Below are positions 11,861 through 23,200 of a stretch of DNA of 64,000 nucleotides, piece after piece (the first letter of the stretch is position 1; every line of letters starts with the position of its first letter). A model generated the notes under the pieces. It did no database searches. It had not been told where the DNA came from and saw only the letters and a list, made by a program, of their open reading frames with translations. The position numbers and the translations under genes are program-made. This DNA comes from Melampsora larici-populina 98AG31 (lineage: Eukaryota > Basidiomycota > Pucciniomycetes > Pucciniales > Melampsoraceae). Where the stretch lies: NCBI RefSeq assembly GCF_000204055.1, contig NW_006768770.1, forward strand, positions 1,496,094 through 1,560,093, in the 5' to 3' direction.

Positions 11861-13593
11861 TTACCCCGACATTTGAGTTTCATTCGACAAGACAACACCA
11901 CGGCGTTTCAATGTGCCCTTAGCTTCTTGAATAGCACGATTGATATTGACTGATTCTTCTCCATTCAATTGGAGCTCGGCCACAATCAACCCTGTTTGTT
12001 GTTCAAGCCAAGCTGGATTAACCAAAGACTCTTGAAAATACCTTGGTGGACAGGCATCGGGTTCTGGATCAGGGGCATATGGCCCACGTTCAATCAATTG
12101 TTGAGCCACCCTTTTCTCTCTAGGTAATATCTTCCGACCTGGATGGCATTTATCAAGTAAATTGATAAACACATCGAGTTCCGTGCTCCGCCATTCAAGC
12201 CGTTTCCTTTGCCGAGAGCCAAAGTTGCCTGCAACATACTCGTCCTCTGAATGAATCTCGGGGTGAGATATCATTTCAACTTCTGTGGAATCTTGTCCAA
12301 AGAGATTGACAGCTTCATCCTTCCGCATCTTTTGGATCTGTATAGAGTAGCCATATATGTCAAAAAAGCTGCCCATGTACAATTTTGTTCTTTAGTTTCT
12401 GAAATAACAAAATAACAAACCTTTGTTTGAAGACGTCTCTTCCTTGCAATCCCCTGTTTTTCAGCATCTTTTTCGATAAGCCTCTGTTTACCCGCTGGTG
12501 TCTTCATCTCATCAACTCGCCGAGTTTGATCGTTGTATTTGGGCATCTTGTTGCTAACCCATCGTCGAAGAATTTCTTCTCGATTTGCGGCTGTGTTCTC
12601 TGAACTGAGTATTCCAAAATTTCGGGCACCATTTGCATCGTACACTTTCACCCATTGAGCTAAGATGATTGAAGAAGTGGTTGAATTCCATGGAGTATCC
12701 CATGAGGCATTCCAATCAAATGTTGCCCGAGGAAATCCAGCCATCGCCAGTGCAGCTTCGCACTGAGTACCCCAATGGTGGGCATAACGTGATCGTCCCC
12801 CAGATGCCATCCGCGATTTAAACACCACAGGCCTCATCGGATTCTTGAGTGTAGCTGCTTCTGCCGAGTCGTGCTCAACCATCTTCCGTTGTTTTCGATT
12901 TGGTATGTAGCCGGGAGGTTTTTTTGACAGGTACTTTTTCATTCCCTTATCTTGAGCATTTCTTATGAAGTCTTCTCGAGTCTGTTTACGTGTTAACCAA
13001 TTGTGCCGTTCATCATCGGTTGGAGCTTCAGGAAGTCTTGGTTCCGCATCAATATCCAAAGAAGATGAGTTTCTTGACTTCCTTGGTATCCCCATAAGCA
13101 TCTTTGTGAATTCTTGAATCGCTCGTGCAAGAGGCGTGGCAGAATTGGGGGTCAGATGCGCCTGAGCAGCTTTCCCAATCCCTTCATCGCGATGCCGAAT
13201 TTGCGTAAGTTCTTTCTGCATCGCTTTCTTTCTTCTTTTGCGCTCTAGCAGATCCTGATGAGTGAGTTCCCCATCTACCAAAACCAATCAAAATGTATCA
13301 ATTAACCCGCTAATTCTCTTCTTTCCAAGTTGGCTTCAGATCCCAAAATTAAGAAGCCATCACCACTTACCCGAGCTTTCACCTAGGTCAGAGTCTGAAT
13401 CAGAGGGCTGGATTTGGTCGTCTAAACCTGAGATGAAATTTTGAATCAGTCCTTGAAGAAGTCTCAACAACCATTGGTACAAATACTCAGAACCACACAC
13501 ACCTTGGCCACCCTCGTCGTCAGAATTTAGGCGTCGTTTCTTGCCGCTACCCGATGTGGATGGGCCCTGCGTCATCGTGGGTGCTTGACTCAT
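11861..13593 (-). CDS. CACTA-associated accessory protein, paralogue B
   Basis: Four exons (13593-13503, 13427-13371, 13274-12421, 12337-11861) keep phase throughout and encode 492 residues, starting MSQAPTMTQGPSTSGSGKKR. The N-terminus is Ser/Asp-rich with a basic KKRR patch (possible nuclear signal). Next come a Lys/Arg-rich helix (ERKRRKKAMQKEL) and the shared block FDWNASWDTPWNST...ILRRWVSNKM, also present in the plus-strand gene at 6732-7868. The acidic HSEDEY segment also has a counterpart there. No known domain is recognised. The gene is upstream of, and co-oriented with, the transposase. A regulatory or DNA-binding helper role is plausible but unproven. Confidence 0.65.
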
Positions 13594-14082
13594 AGTATTG
13601 TATAATTATAGATAAGCTTTGACAAGTTGGTGAGTACTAGTTTGTAGTTTTTTGAGATGTTCAATCAAAAAAGATGAATAAGATCAATTCGAAAACAAGA
13701 AAGCTCATACGGCACCCAAACGAACGTTGACCTCGGTGGTCTCGCGAATATTTTTCAACAAGATTCTTTGAAGGACTCTCACAAAGGTACATTTCAAGCA
13801 CACTCAACGTCTCTTTACCGGCACACTTCCCTTTCAACTTCTTTCCCTTTAAAGCAACAAAACGCTCACAAAGAGTGTTTTGAGTCGCATGGTTATTCGT
13901 CAAGGAAAATCCTTTCTTGGTTTTCATTTATTTGCAACAAAGTTTGAGTCGGTGGATTTCATAACTTAAATGTCGGCAACGGTTTGGCTCGTATTAGTTT
14001 GATACATTAAGATATTAAATACAAATCAAATAAAATGTTCAACAAATGAGATTTTTCATAATAGGAAGGAGGGTGGCACAAG

Positions 14083-14600
14083 GGACATTTTAAAACATTT
14101 GCTAGGAGTACAGAAGTACCAAAGGAAAAGTCTTGTGATAGAACAAAGTTTTATGATAGACAGGACATAGTATTTTGAATCATTTCCTACGCGTACGGAA
14201 GTACTAAAAGGAAAAGTTTCAGAACATTCAAGTTTTGCAATAGAAAGGACGGAAGGGCAAGTACTATTTTGAATCATTTCCTACGCGTACGGAAGTACTT
14301 AAAGGAAAAGTTTCAGAATATTGAAGCTTTGCAATAGAGAGGACGGAAAGTTAAGTGCTATTTTGAATCATTTCCTACGCGTACGGAAGTACTGAAAGGA
14401 AAAGTTTCAGAATATTAAAGCTTTGCAATAGAGAGGACGGAAAGTCAAGTGCTATTTTGAATCATTTCCTACGCGTACGGAAGTACTGAAAGGAAAAGTT
14501 TCAGAATATTAAAGCTTTGCAATAGAGAGGACGAAAAGTCAAGTGCTATTTTGAATCATTTCCTACGCGTACGGAAGTACTGAAAGGAAAAGCTTTGTAA
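14083..14600 (+). repeat. 94-bp tandem repeat array
   Basis: The motif GAATCATTTCCTACGCGTAC recurs at 14177, 14271, 14365, 14459 and 14553, exactly 94 bp apart. A degenerate unit precedes the array at about 14084. Each unit contains the palindrome TACGCGTA and GGAAGTAC. Such arrays are typical of subterminal transposase-binding regions of CACTA elements. The array lies inside the element, about 3.8 kb from its right end. Confidence 0.9.
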
Positions 14601-14744
14601 TAGCAAGAGAAATTATAATAGCAGTGAAGGTACAACAAATATGTGAGGGTTGGGGGGAAATTGAAGTTCTCAAACAATTGGGAATTGCGAATATATATAC
14701 TAGATAAAACAACAAGGCCGAATGATATGAGACTTGCTATAGGC

Positions 14745-15170
14745 CAGAGTGATTGTTTCAAGGGCCTGGTTTGAAACCCTTGAGGATTAATAAAAAAACA
14801 GGGTCCTTGCGACATAAAAGAGTTTTTCATATTCGTTGCAAGAGCCTGGATTGGATCATAGTGGGATTATTAATTAACCAGCCAGGTCCTTTCCACATTA
14901 AGGAGTGTATCTTCTTGGTCGCAAGAGCCTGGATTAGAATCTAGAAGAATCTATATCCTAGTGGGATTGTTTATTGATGAAACAGGTCCTTGCGACATTA
15001 AGGAGTGTACTTTTCGCGTCGCACTGGCCTGGCTTGGATCTTTCAAGGGATCGTTAATTGAACAACCAGGTCCTTGAAACATTAAGGAATGTACCTTAAT
15101 TGTCGCAAGAGGATGGGATTGTTTGCATTAGAATTTTTCGTCAAACAACCTGGTCCTTGCGACAATAACC
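14745..15170. repeat. Block of alternating inverted CAGGTCCTTGCGAC motifs
   Basis: Forms of CCAGGTCCTTGCGACATTA occur near 14797, 14881, 14980, 15065 and 15149. They alternate with the inverted form GTCGCAAGAGCCTGG near 14836, 14918, 15018 and 15101. Spacing is about 85-100 bp. The alternation of orientations can form repeated hairpins and differs from the simple 94-bp array upstream. Confidence 0.8.
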
Positions 15171-15572
15171 ATATGAAAATGATATGATGTTTTCAAAGTA
15201 AGCCACTCGGTTAGAAGTCTTTGATGGATTTGAGGCCATCCAACTCAAAATAGGCCTGCTACCAGATGTCTGGGACCACTCAAAAACTTTGTAAACATTG
15301 AGATAAGTCGCACAAGCTCGAAGGTAAGTTTGACCACGGGCTTCTTTCAAAGCCATAAAATTACAGTTGTCAAAATGAAAACAAATCACGCCTACACTGA
15401 ATCAAGAACTACAAGGAATTTAAAAAAATCAAACAGTCTATCCAGACTGGCAAGACAAGTTATTTAATAGAAGGGGAAAAGTATTTAGTTGAAAGAACTT
15501 CATCTGAATCCAGCATTGCTCAATATTCAAAAACCGTTTCCAAGCATGAATGAAGGACCCAGGCAAATTTCT

Positions 15573-17187
15573 TCATACATCAACACTTCCACCACCACTT
15601 TCTCCCACCAAATCGCCACCCACTATCACATCTTGTTCTTGAGAACCAGAATCAGAGCTACCCGAATTCAACTGTGCTTGTATTTCAATAATTTTTTTGT
15701 TGAGATCCGCAATTTCAATCTTTGCATTATTGAGTTCCTCCAAGCGCAATGGGATCGAAGTGTTGATTTCAGTTTGGAAACGTGCAAAAGTCGATTTTGA
15801 AGTCTGGATATCTTCCTTTAACGCTTCAACTTGAATTTTAAAGTCTTCCTCAATGCGCTTGATTTCAGGACTGGGTTGAAGCTCGTCTTCTGATTCTGAA
15901 TCTATAAGTTCATCGGAAGACAATTCATCATCACTAGGATAATATTGATTGAACGGAGCACCAAAGGGATGGAAGACCGCTTCGTCCAAGTCGGCAGGAA
16001 AGATTTCTGCCATGTGTTTAGCGGGTGGTAACAAGTCGGGTTTCATTTTGAGGTCCTCAAGCTCAGTTGGTAATAAACTGTCTTTAAATTCGGTGCTGTA
16101 GAGATCTGCAGGGAGGTGACGAGGGATGACACCGTAGTCCGTTGAACAAGTTATGAAGTACTTGCGCTGCCAACGAGACAAGGCCGGGAAGTCGTTTTGA
16201 GAGGTGACATGAGAGTGTACCCGTGATTCGATCAATTCGATGAGTGCCTTTGCTTTGTCAGACCACCATCGAGGTATAGCTACATGAACTTCGATGAAGG
16301 ACTTATCACCCTCCACGACTGTAACTTCCAACTGATTCCCCATGATATGAAAGTTCCTTGGCTGAAAGATCGCAACAATTTCTTGCGAAACGCCAGATCT
16401 TCCCAAGAAATCAGCGTACTCTTTGCAAGCCTACATACAAAACAGCCACACATTAAATCCATCTTCATCCAAATGAGATCAAAATTAAGAAACTTACCAT
16501 TTGTTTGTCATGCACCATGGCATGATAACCAAGTATCTCAGCGCTACTGCATTGATCTCGATACATCGAAGAAAGTTGTTTGAACTCGGCGTCAAATGCT
16601 GGAAGGATTATTTGGCGGCGAAGAAGATCGGGATTGATCCTGAATTTATAGACCCGATTCTTGATAGAACGATAAAACGAAACCCAAAAGAATTCGCGAC
16701 CTAAGATGTTGCAACGATCATTCATATCACTTCCCCAGTTCATTGAAAATCTACGAAGGCCCCAACGCTTGAGGTCCTTTTCGATCTCATCTTGATCTTC
16801 TTTCTTCATGTGACAACCGGTCTTTACAAAGTCTGTAGTCATGATCATAAGTTCCGCAGCGCCATGAGGAAGAAGCGTGTTTTCCGGAAAGCGCTCGATT
16901 AATCCCTCTTGCTCTGCCGCCGATAGAGATGGTGGGATGGGGGAGAACTTAGTCTCTCGACACAATAGGAGACGCATATGCCTGCGAACTAGAGACTAAC
17001 AAGCAGCACAGAAGATACAAAGTCAGTTCATGCCGTAGAAAATGAAAGAATGTGAAAACCTCACTTGAACAACCTTTGTTTCTTGTTTCGACACCATGCC
17101 AAGCTTATCATTTGCACGAACGGTCCGGGCCCATCTCTTGAAGCTCTTCGAATGGGTATCAGAAGTCTTGTATGGGTTTGAATGCAT
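15573..17187 (-). CDS. Unknown protein encoded inside the CACTA element
   Basis: Exons 17187-17065, 16995-16498 and 16430-15573 join in phase to give 492 residues from an ATG that directly follows a TGCAG acceptor. The true start may be further upstream, because a coding-like stretch ending LPTTVDLSNQTK before GTAAGT lies near 17460-17520. The C-terminal ~100 residues look like a coiled coil (EEDFKIQVEALKEDIQ, LEELNNAKIEIADLNKKI), preceded by an acidic Ser/Asp segment. No known domain is recognised. Position between the repeat arrays and the right end makes it either an element gene or captured cargo. Confidence 0.55.
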
Positions 17188-17903
17188 CTGCACCAATGAT
17201 ATAAGAGTTAGAGGAAAGTGATCGAAGTGAAATAACATAATAAAAAGATGCTTACAGTAGATAGAGCCGTCAAATAGAATAATCAAACTCTCAAAATGAG
17301 TATGTAGATGCTGGGAGAGAGGGAAAGTCTTTGATGAACGATACTATACTATCTATATTTGTAAACAAGCATGCCACCATGAATCCACGATTCTGGGGTC
17401 CTTATTTTACTTTCATAATTTGTTGAAATAAACATCGAACAACAAAACTTACCTTTGTTTGATTAGACAAGTCCACGGTCGTGGGGAGGAACTCAAGGGC
17501 AGTTTCACCTCCTAGACAGTGATTGAGCAAGTTGAAATTGCCCGTCATAGACAAGAGAGAACACAAGTTATTCTGGAGGATATTTTACGTGAATAGTGTA
17601 TGTATGTACTTACCTTGCCCACCTGTGTTCATGTCTTACTTCCCCATACGCTCACCACTGTGGGCCAAAGTTCTCAATCAGAGAAGTGAAACAAATCAAA
17701 ACGGCCATTTATCATTGCGCACGTCCTGATGTTTCTCGCTAAACGGAGCAGATAACCAAAGAACGGAACAAAGTACGAAGATAATAGATTTGGGGACGTG
17801 CCGAGCGTAGCCGTGATGAAGAAATCTTAAGAAGTTTCACTTGATTCTGGCTATGATCACGTTAATTAATGGATTTGAGCTTTGTAGGACATTGTAAGAC
17901 GTA
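17188..17903. other. Possible upstream exons and spacer in the CACTA element
   Basis: Coding-like minus-strand fragments occur at about 17240-17280 and 17460-17520 and may be 5' exons of the gene at 15573-17187. Their joins could not be fixed, and the more proximal one carries a TGA in the needed frame. Nothing else is seen. Confidence 0.35.
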
Positions 17904-18160
17904 AGCCCTCGAGAGTTTTTAATTCAAGTAATCACCAACAAAGGATGCGTTTGGGAAAACGGGTTCATGAAACCCGCAAGTGGGCATTGCAGATAGGTGG
18001 GCTCTTCCCGAATGTCAGATTGCGTCAAACTGTGTAAACATGAGCCCTGTCGATTTTGATAATTCAAGTTATCATCGACAAATCATGTGTTTGGGAAAAG
18101 GGCTTCATGAAGCCCGCAATTTGACAATTAAGAGAAGTGGGCTCCTCTCGAGCGTTAAAT
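17904..18160 (+). repeat. Direct duplication of ~118 bp near the CACTA right end
   Basis: A unit from AGCCCTCGAGAG at 17904 is repeated from AGCCCTGTCGAT at 18043. Both share ATTCAAGTNATCA, GTTTGGGAAAA, TTCATGAA flanked by GGGC/CCCGC, and GTGGGCTC. The copies are diverged. The position next to the terminal repeat fits a subterminal regulatory repeat. Confidence 0.75.
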
Positions 18161-18377
18161 CTTGAGGTGGTATTCCAACTTTGCTCCTTCTCTCGATGGG
18201 AGACGAGAGGGCATGATCGATTGGTCTCAAGGGTTGGTATGTTCAGGTGTTTCAATACACCCTATCCTTTGTTGAAGACAGAACCCACGAAGTACAAACA
18301 ACCTTCTTGACAAGGGGTGTCTGTATGGCTACTAAGCAGATCTCTTCAGAGGCTCTTACTCACCTCTTTCAAACACG

Positions 18378-18422
18378 TTCGGTGTGTGCACGTCGACGTG
18401 CTACACGAAAACTTACACGGTG
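18378..18422 (-). repeat. Right terminal inverted repeat of the CACTA element
   Basis: This is the reverse complement of the left terminus, with one substitution and a one-base indel, and it ends CACGGTG before the ATG duplication. The palindrome GCACGTCGACGTGC is at 18388-18401. Confidence 0.88.
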
Positions 18423-19359
18423 ATGATTGAAGCGTTTTGCTTGATTGGTCGGCGGTTTTCCAAGAGTTCCCAGAATTTTGTTGCGCGTAGGTCCATCACT
18501 CTTTATCTTGGTCAAGGGCAATATTCTCTGGTCTTGGTCTTGAGATTTGGACTGTCCGTTTTTAGTAGCCTCCGTGTATGACATTTGAACGCCCGTTTGT
18601 CCTGCTTGCTCCCCAGCTGAATCCAAAACCTTTGCACTCCCCACTGATTCTGGCGGCTTAATTGATTCTGCGCTACCGTATTGAACTGTAGGCTTGTTTT
18701 TCATCTGGCAAACTTCAGAAATCTCACAAATGCGATTACCCGATTGTGACGCATATGGGCGAATTCGTGAAATCGGACTTTCGACTCGCTGAACATGTTT
18801 TTGCTCATCAGTCTTGGAAGGTAGATTCACATTCTTGGCTTTAATTATCAGGGAAGCTTTCGTATCTTGTTTGCCATTCTTGAGGGTCTGCTTCTTCTTC
18901 TCGGAAACGAGAGCAGTAAGTTGAGCCTGGAATTCTTCCCCTGACGGCCTTTGGGAGAGACATAGATCATGATTGAACTTGATCAAAACATTTGGGAATA
19001 CTCAATCAACCAAAACAGTACCTATAAGATGCTAAAACCAACCTCCTCTCAAGCCATGATTCCTCTGTGTCATAATCTTTTCTTCGGGGAGATATCTCAT
19101 CAAACCTTGCATCTTGAGTCAAATCAGTAGGGGGGGAGTATTCGAATGAAAACCCCGGTGCTTGGGCAGACCCAACCCCGTCTCTCTTCGGCGATGATTG
19201 TGGAAAGAGAGAAGGACTCCCGAACGGATCATAGAATCGTCCTCTGGTTGCTTTTCCTCCAGAGACTTTTGTTCCGAGATCATGAAATGCCAGACAAAAA
19301 AAGGGGATGTAGGATAGGTACAGGGTTTTGCCCAGGAGAAATAACCGCGAATTATTCAT
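18423..19359 (-). pseudogene. Orphan host gene, 5' half, severed by CACTA insertion
   Basis: Exons 19359-19043 and 18948-18423 join in phase (AGG|GTTGGT..CCAAAG). They end on the CAT codon that is the ATG target duplication on the other strand. The next codons, CCT CAA AAG, lie 12 kb away at 6271 and continue the same frame. The visible 280 residues are Ser/Pro/Lys-rich (FYDPFGSPSLFPQSSPKR, QKHVQRVESPISRIRPYASQ). The start at 19359 is the first ATG in frame but is uncertain, because the hydrophobic leader-like start could be intronic. No domain is recognised. See the 3' half at 4400-6271. Confidence 0.62.
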
Positions 19360-20274
19360 GATGGAAAAAGTGTATATAGTTGATGTGATTATGAGAGGGA
19401 ATCTTACGTGTACATTGGTGAAAATTTCTCAACCGGATCCTTGGGGGGGACCTCTCAAAATCAGCAGTCGTGAAACGTGTCAGCTAATGGGTACCCAATC
19501 CTTTGCATTTATCTTTCCCAAATGAGACTTGATACAATCTCTGTAAGCAGCACGCACAGAAGCCCTCACTGTTTGATGATTAAGGACTTTGAGTTAAGAT
19601 CAAGGGAGATCTGCTCCGTTGAATATTCTTGTACTTCTACAACAATTTATCTACATGGTTCAAATTCAGTGTTGCTAATTCATTTAGCTCAACTTTTGCA
19701 GCAGCTACATAAGTAGATGAGCAGGGTCAGGGTGGGGAGGCTGGCTCTCAGGATTTAACCAATTTGACTTGGATGTGTGCAATTGGGAATCAGAAATTTT
19801 GAGTATCAAGAGTTGAACAGAGAGGATGGAAGCAATACAGTTTTCCAAAAGGTATTTTATTGATTTGTGTCTTATTGTCCCCACCAGTTCTGGTGGTCAA
19901 TCTGTGGTATGGTAGCTCATTGATTAGGTAGGGAAGTGGAGGCAGGCAGTAAAAACAGGACCCCGGCAAACCCCGCCCAAACTGGTGGACCGGGGAGGTA
20001 TGAATTTTTGAGGAAAAAAAAATGGACATGGGGGCCTGACACGTATGAATTTCATTTTTTCCAAAAAAGGGTGGTTGTGTGTATGTATGAATTTTAGCAT
20101 GTTCAAAATCTGTGAAATTTGACATAGGTGTCACACAGGTATGAATTTGATCTATTTTGTATGTATTTTACGATGTGGTGGTAGTGGTGATACGAATGTG
20201 AAAAACTTTGAAAATCTTGAACAAACCCGTACAAACCTCAAAAAACCCAGCAAACCCTCACCAAACTGTTAATC
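19360..20274. other. Spacer with subterminal-type GTATGAA repeats
   Basis: No gene is visible. The motif GTATGAATTT occurs at about 19998, 20043, 20085 and 20139, just upstream of the gene starting at 20275. Related GTATGARA motifs lie past its 3' end at about 25698, 25763 and 25805. Confidence 0.55.
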
Positions 20275-23200
20275 ATGCGGTCTTACGGGGAATTGAAATC
20301 TGATATTTTGCATCTAGCAAACAACTGCGACTTTCTACGCCCTGCTACCACTGACGATCACACCTACACGAGGTTTGCAAACCCTCCCCAACTCGACAAA
20401 TCAGACCTTGATGAAGGGATGTACTGGTGTGTGAACAGCGCTATGGACGCGCTTTTTGGTGAAGACGTGATAGATAAACACCTTTTCTCTGGTCGCTATG
20501 GGATGGAGTATGTGCTGAGATGGCTTGACAAAGCACGAGAGCATGTAACGTGGGACAAAAATTCGGATCTACTTCTCAATGTCAAACTTGAAAAGATTCG
20601 TAAAAAATTGATTGGTGAGTCTTGATTAACCTTCTAATATTTATCAGTATTGACATGATTGAAACCTTCAGAAAATGGAGCCCTTCTGCCTGAACCGGAT
20701 CATCATCGTACACCTAGTCCTAAGGCCACAAAGGGAAAAAAGCGACGAGTGATCTCGGAGACAATTGTTTCACCAATCAAAATAGTTGACATAAAGGGTG
20801 TATCCCCTCCAGCCAAGCGGTTACAAATCGAGTCGAAATCATCAAGATCCGATCATTTGAATACCAATAATGAAAATACTCCCGACATCGAAATACTATC
20901 TTGCTCTATCGTAACTTCTGCAAAACTAAAACCGTCAAAATCTTCAACTTCCTCAACATCTGCTGGCCATTTAGACGCCGAGGATGAAAATACTAGTGAA
21001 CTCGAGATAATATCTTGCTCAATTGTAAATTCTGCAAAACAAAAACCGTCAAAATCTTCAAACTCGAAGTCTACCAAAAAGAATTCTAATTCAGCTCCTA
21101 CAATTCAAAGTCATCACACGAGTAAATCAAAATCAAAGACTTTGGTGCACGGCACTAGGCCAGTTTCAACAGTGTTGACCGGCTGCCCACTCACAAGTGG
21201 AGAGATGATATGTACACGATGCAAACTGAAAGACGATGAGAACGGACTTGAGTTTCTGTGTCATTGTGGCCACAAGGGCATCAAACTTTATGGAGGTCGG
21301 GCTCAGAATGCAGAAGTTCACTGGGAATCAAGTACGTGAATTTATCATCTTCCTACAGACTCCTTGAAAAGTTCAACCTGATTTTGTTTCTGATTTTGTT
21401 TGGTAGAGAAATGTACCTCTGCAACTCGAGAGATACGACAGACTGCTTCTGCGGCCCTATTCTTTTCAAAATTTGTCCCAAGCAAAGAGCCTATCATCTC
21501 GAAACCTCTCGTTCCATGCGCTGGGATCAATGACAAGACCTGGAAGCGACCGAAGGCGACACGAGACATTCTTGCATGTATCAAGGGTGCTTCAAATATC
21601 TACCACGGGTGTCGGCCTCGAGAAGTTATATGTAAAGAGATGTTTGGTTTTTCAGCGCACAGCAAACTAAATGATGATCAGAGACAGCGCTGGCAAAATC
21701 AATTCAAAGCCGAAGCGACATGGTGGATTAATCGTAGCTCACCTTTCCAAACAATCCATTCTACCAAATGCCTGGGTACTCTCCCTCGAGTCTTACTACA
21801 GGGTATGCATCCTGACGTATGTACACACTGTTGGGATTTACGAAAGGATTCAACTCTTAAGAATGCAATAAACAAAGACTATTCAGTCGGAGAAAGTGTT
21901 AAATATACTAGCCGAGCTTTGATGGAACCTGATCTCTTGAACGCAAAACGTCGACAATACGAACATCTTGATGCTTTATCAAGTTATGTTGAGAATCCAT
22001 CACAGTCGGGCGATCAGAAGTTCTGGAAAGGTTTTACTGCAATGGCACTTGAGGGAAAGTTCGATGACAATGATGTCCTAAAGGGTTTACTGATGGCTGT
22101 TACCAATCGTCAAAAGAGGGAAAACGAAGGCAAGGGACTTACTGGAATGCATTTCGAACCTTACTTTGACAACTTCATAATGACTCTTGCCGTCATAAGT
22201 CCCAAATGTGCAGATTTGTTTACTGAGACTCTTGCCAACCCTGTGCCAGCAACGCACCGCACCGCAGAAAGCGTGTTTTTTGGTGCGTTGCTCCGCAACA
22301 CGCAACAAAGCCCAGCGGCAGACGCTGCGTTGCGGTAAGTACCGCAACAACAAAACGTTAGCCTGGGTTGGCTGACCGCCACGCAACGCAAAAGGCGCAA
22401 CAGCGCCAAAAAACCGTCAAATTTCAAGTTTTTTTGGGCAGTGACGCAACAAATGTTGTTGCGGCCCAAAACAACTTGGAATTGGACACATCTTGTTGCG
22501 CAGCGGGTCAGGCCGCAACTTCAAAATGGATTTTACGGTGCGGTGCGGTCAGAAAAACCGCAACGCAAGCGCAGCGCAGCACGCAACACTTGCGTTGCTG
22601 GCCCAGGGTTGCTCTTGCCGGACGTGGACCATGAAGCCGCCGCTACATACGTGCAAATGAAGATTTACAGATGGCAGAAGGTCTGGCGCTATCAAACTTT
22701 GCTCGAGTCAAGAAGCACCTTCAGGATATTGGGTACGATGGACCTGTTGCAGTGGGAACCGACGAAACCGTGTGTGTTAAAGCCCTTCGTGTTAGTGGAG
22801 AGTTTGTAGTAGGTTCTCAAGGAGGAGATGTTCGCTTTGAGTCCATGCAAGACCTTACAGCTAAAGTTAAAGACTTGATCGAGCACAAAAAACTGTGCTC
22901 AAAAGTAAGTTATGATCACATTTATCTTGATTGGCTCGTATCAGATGAAAAGAAATTGATTCATTCCTTTCTACAGATTCGGGCATATACTGTTCAGGTA
23001 CCACTACCTGGTGTTCCGACTTATGTTGTGGCCCTCTTACCTAGTAACCAGAACGAAACCGCTGAGGATGTCTGTATACAGCACGAGTCGTTCCTTAATC
23101 TCGCGCAAGACGCCGGTCTTAAAGTTCTATCACTTGGCTCGGATGGTGCGGCCACTGAGATGTTGGCACAACTATTACTAACCTCTAAAGCAATCAACTA

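Larger units (their letters stand above)
6275..18422. mobile_element. CACTA (EnSpm/CMC) DNA transposon, 12.1 kb, apparently full length
   Basis: Inverted repeats of about 45 bp lie at 6275-6320 and 18378-18422. They differ by one substitution and small indels, and both contain the palindrome GCACGTCGACGTGC. The 3-bp sequence ATG flanks both ends (6272-6274 and 18423-18425), as expected for CACTA. The left terminus reads CACACCGTG and the right one, inverted, CACCGTG, so one end has lost or gained two bases. Inside are a Tnp2-type transposase, two related accessory genes, a further gene and subterminal repeat arrays. The near-identical ends, intact transposase and in-frame flanks argue for recent insertion and possible autonomy. 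Confidence 0.88.
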
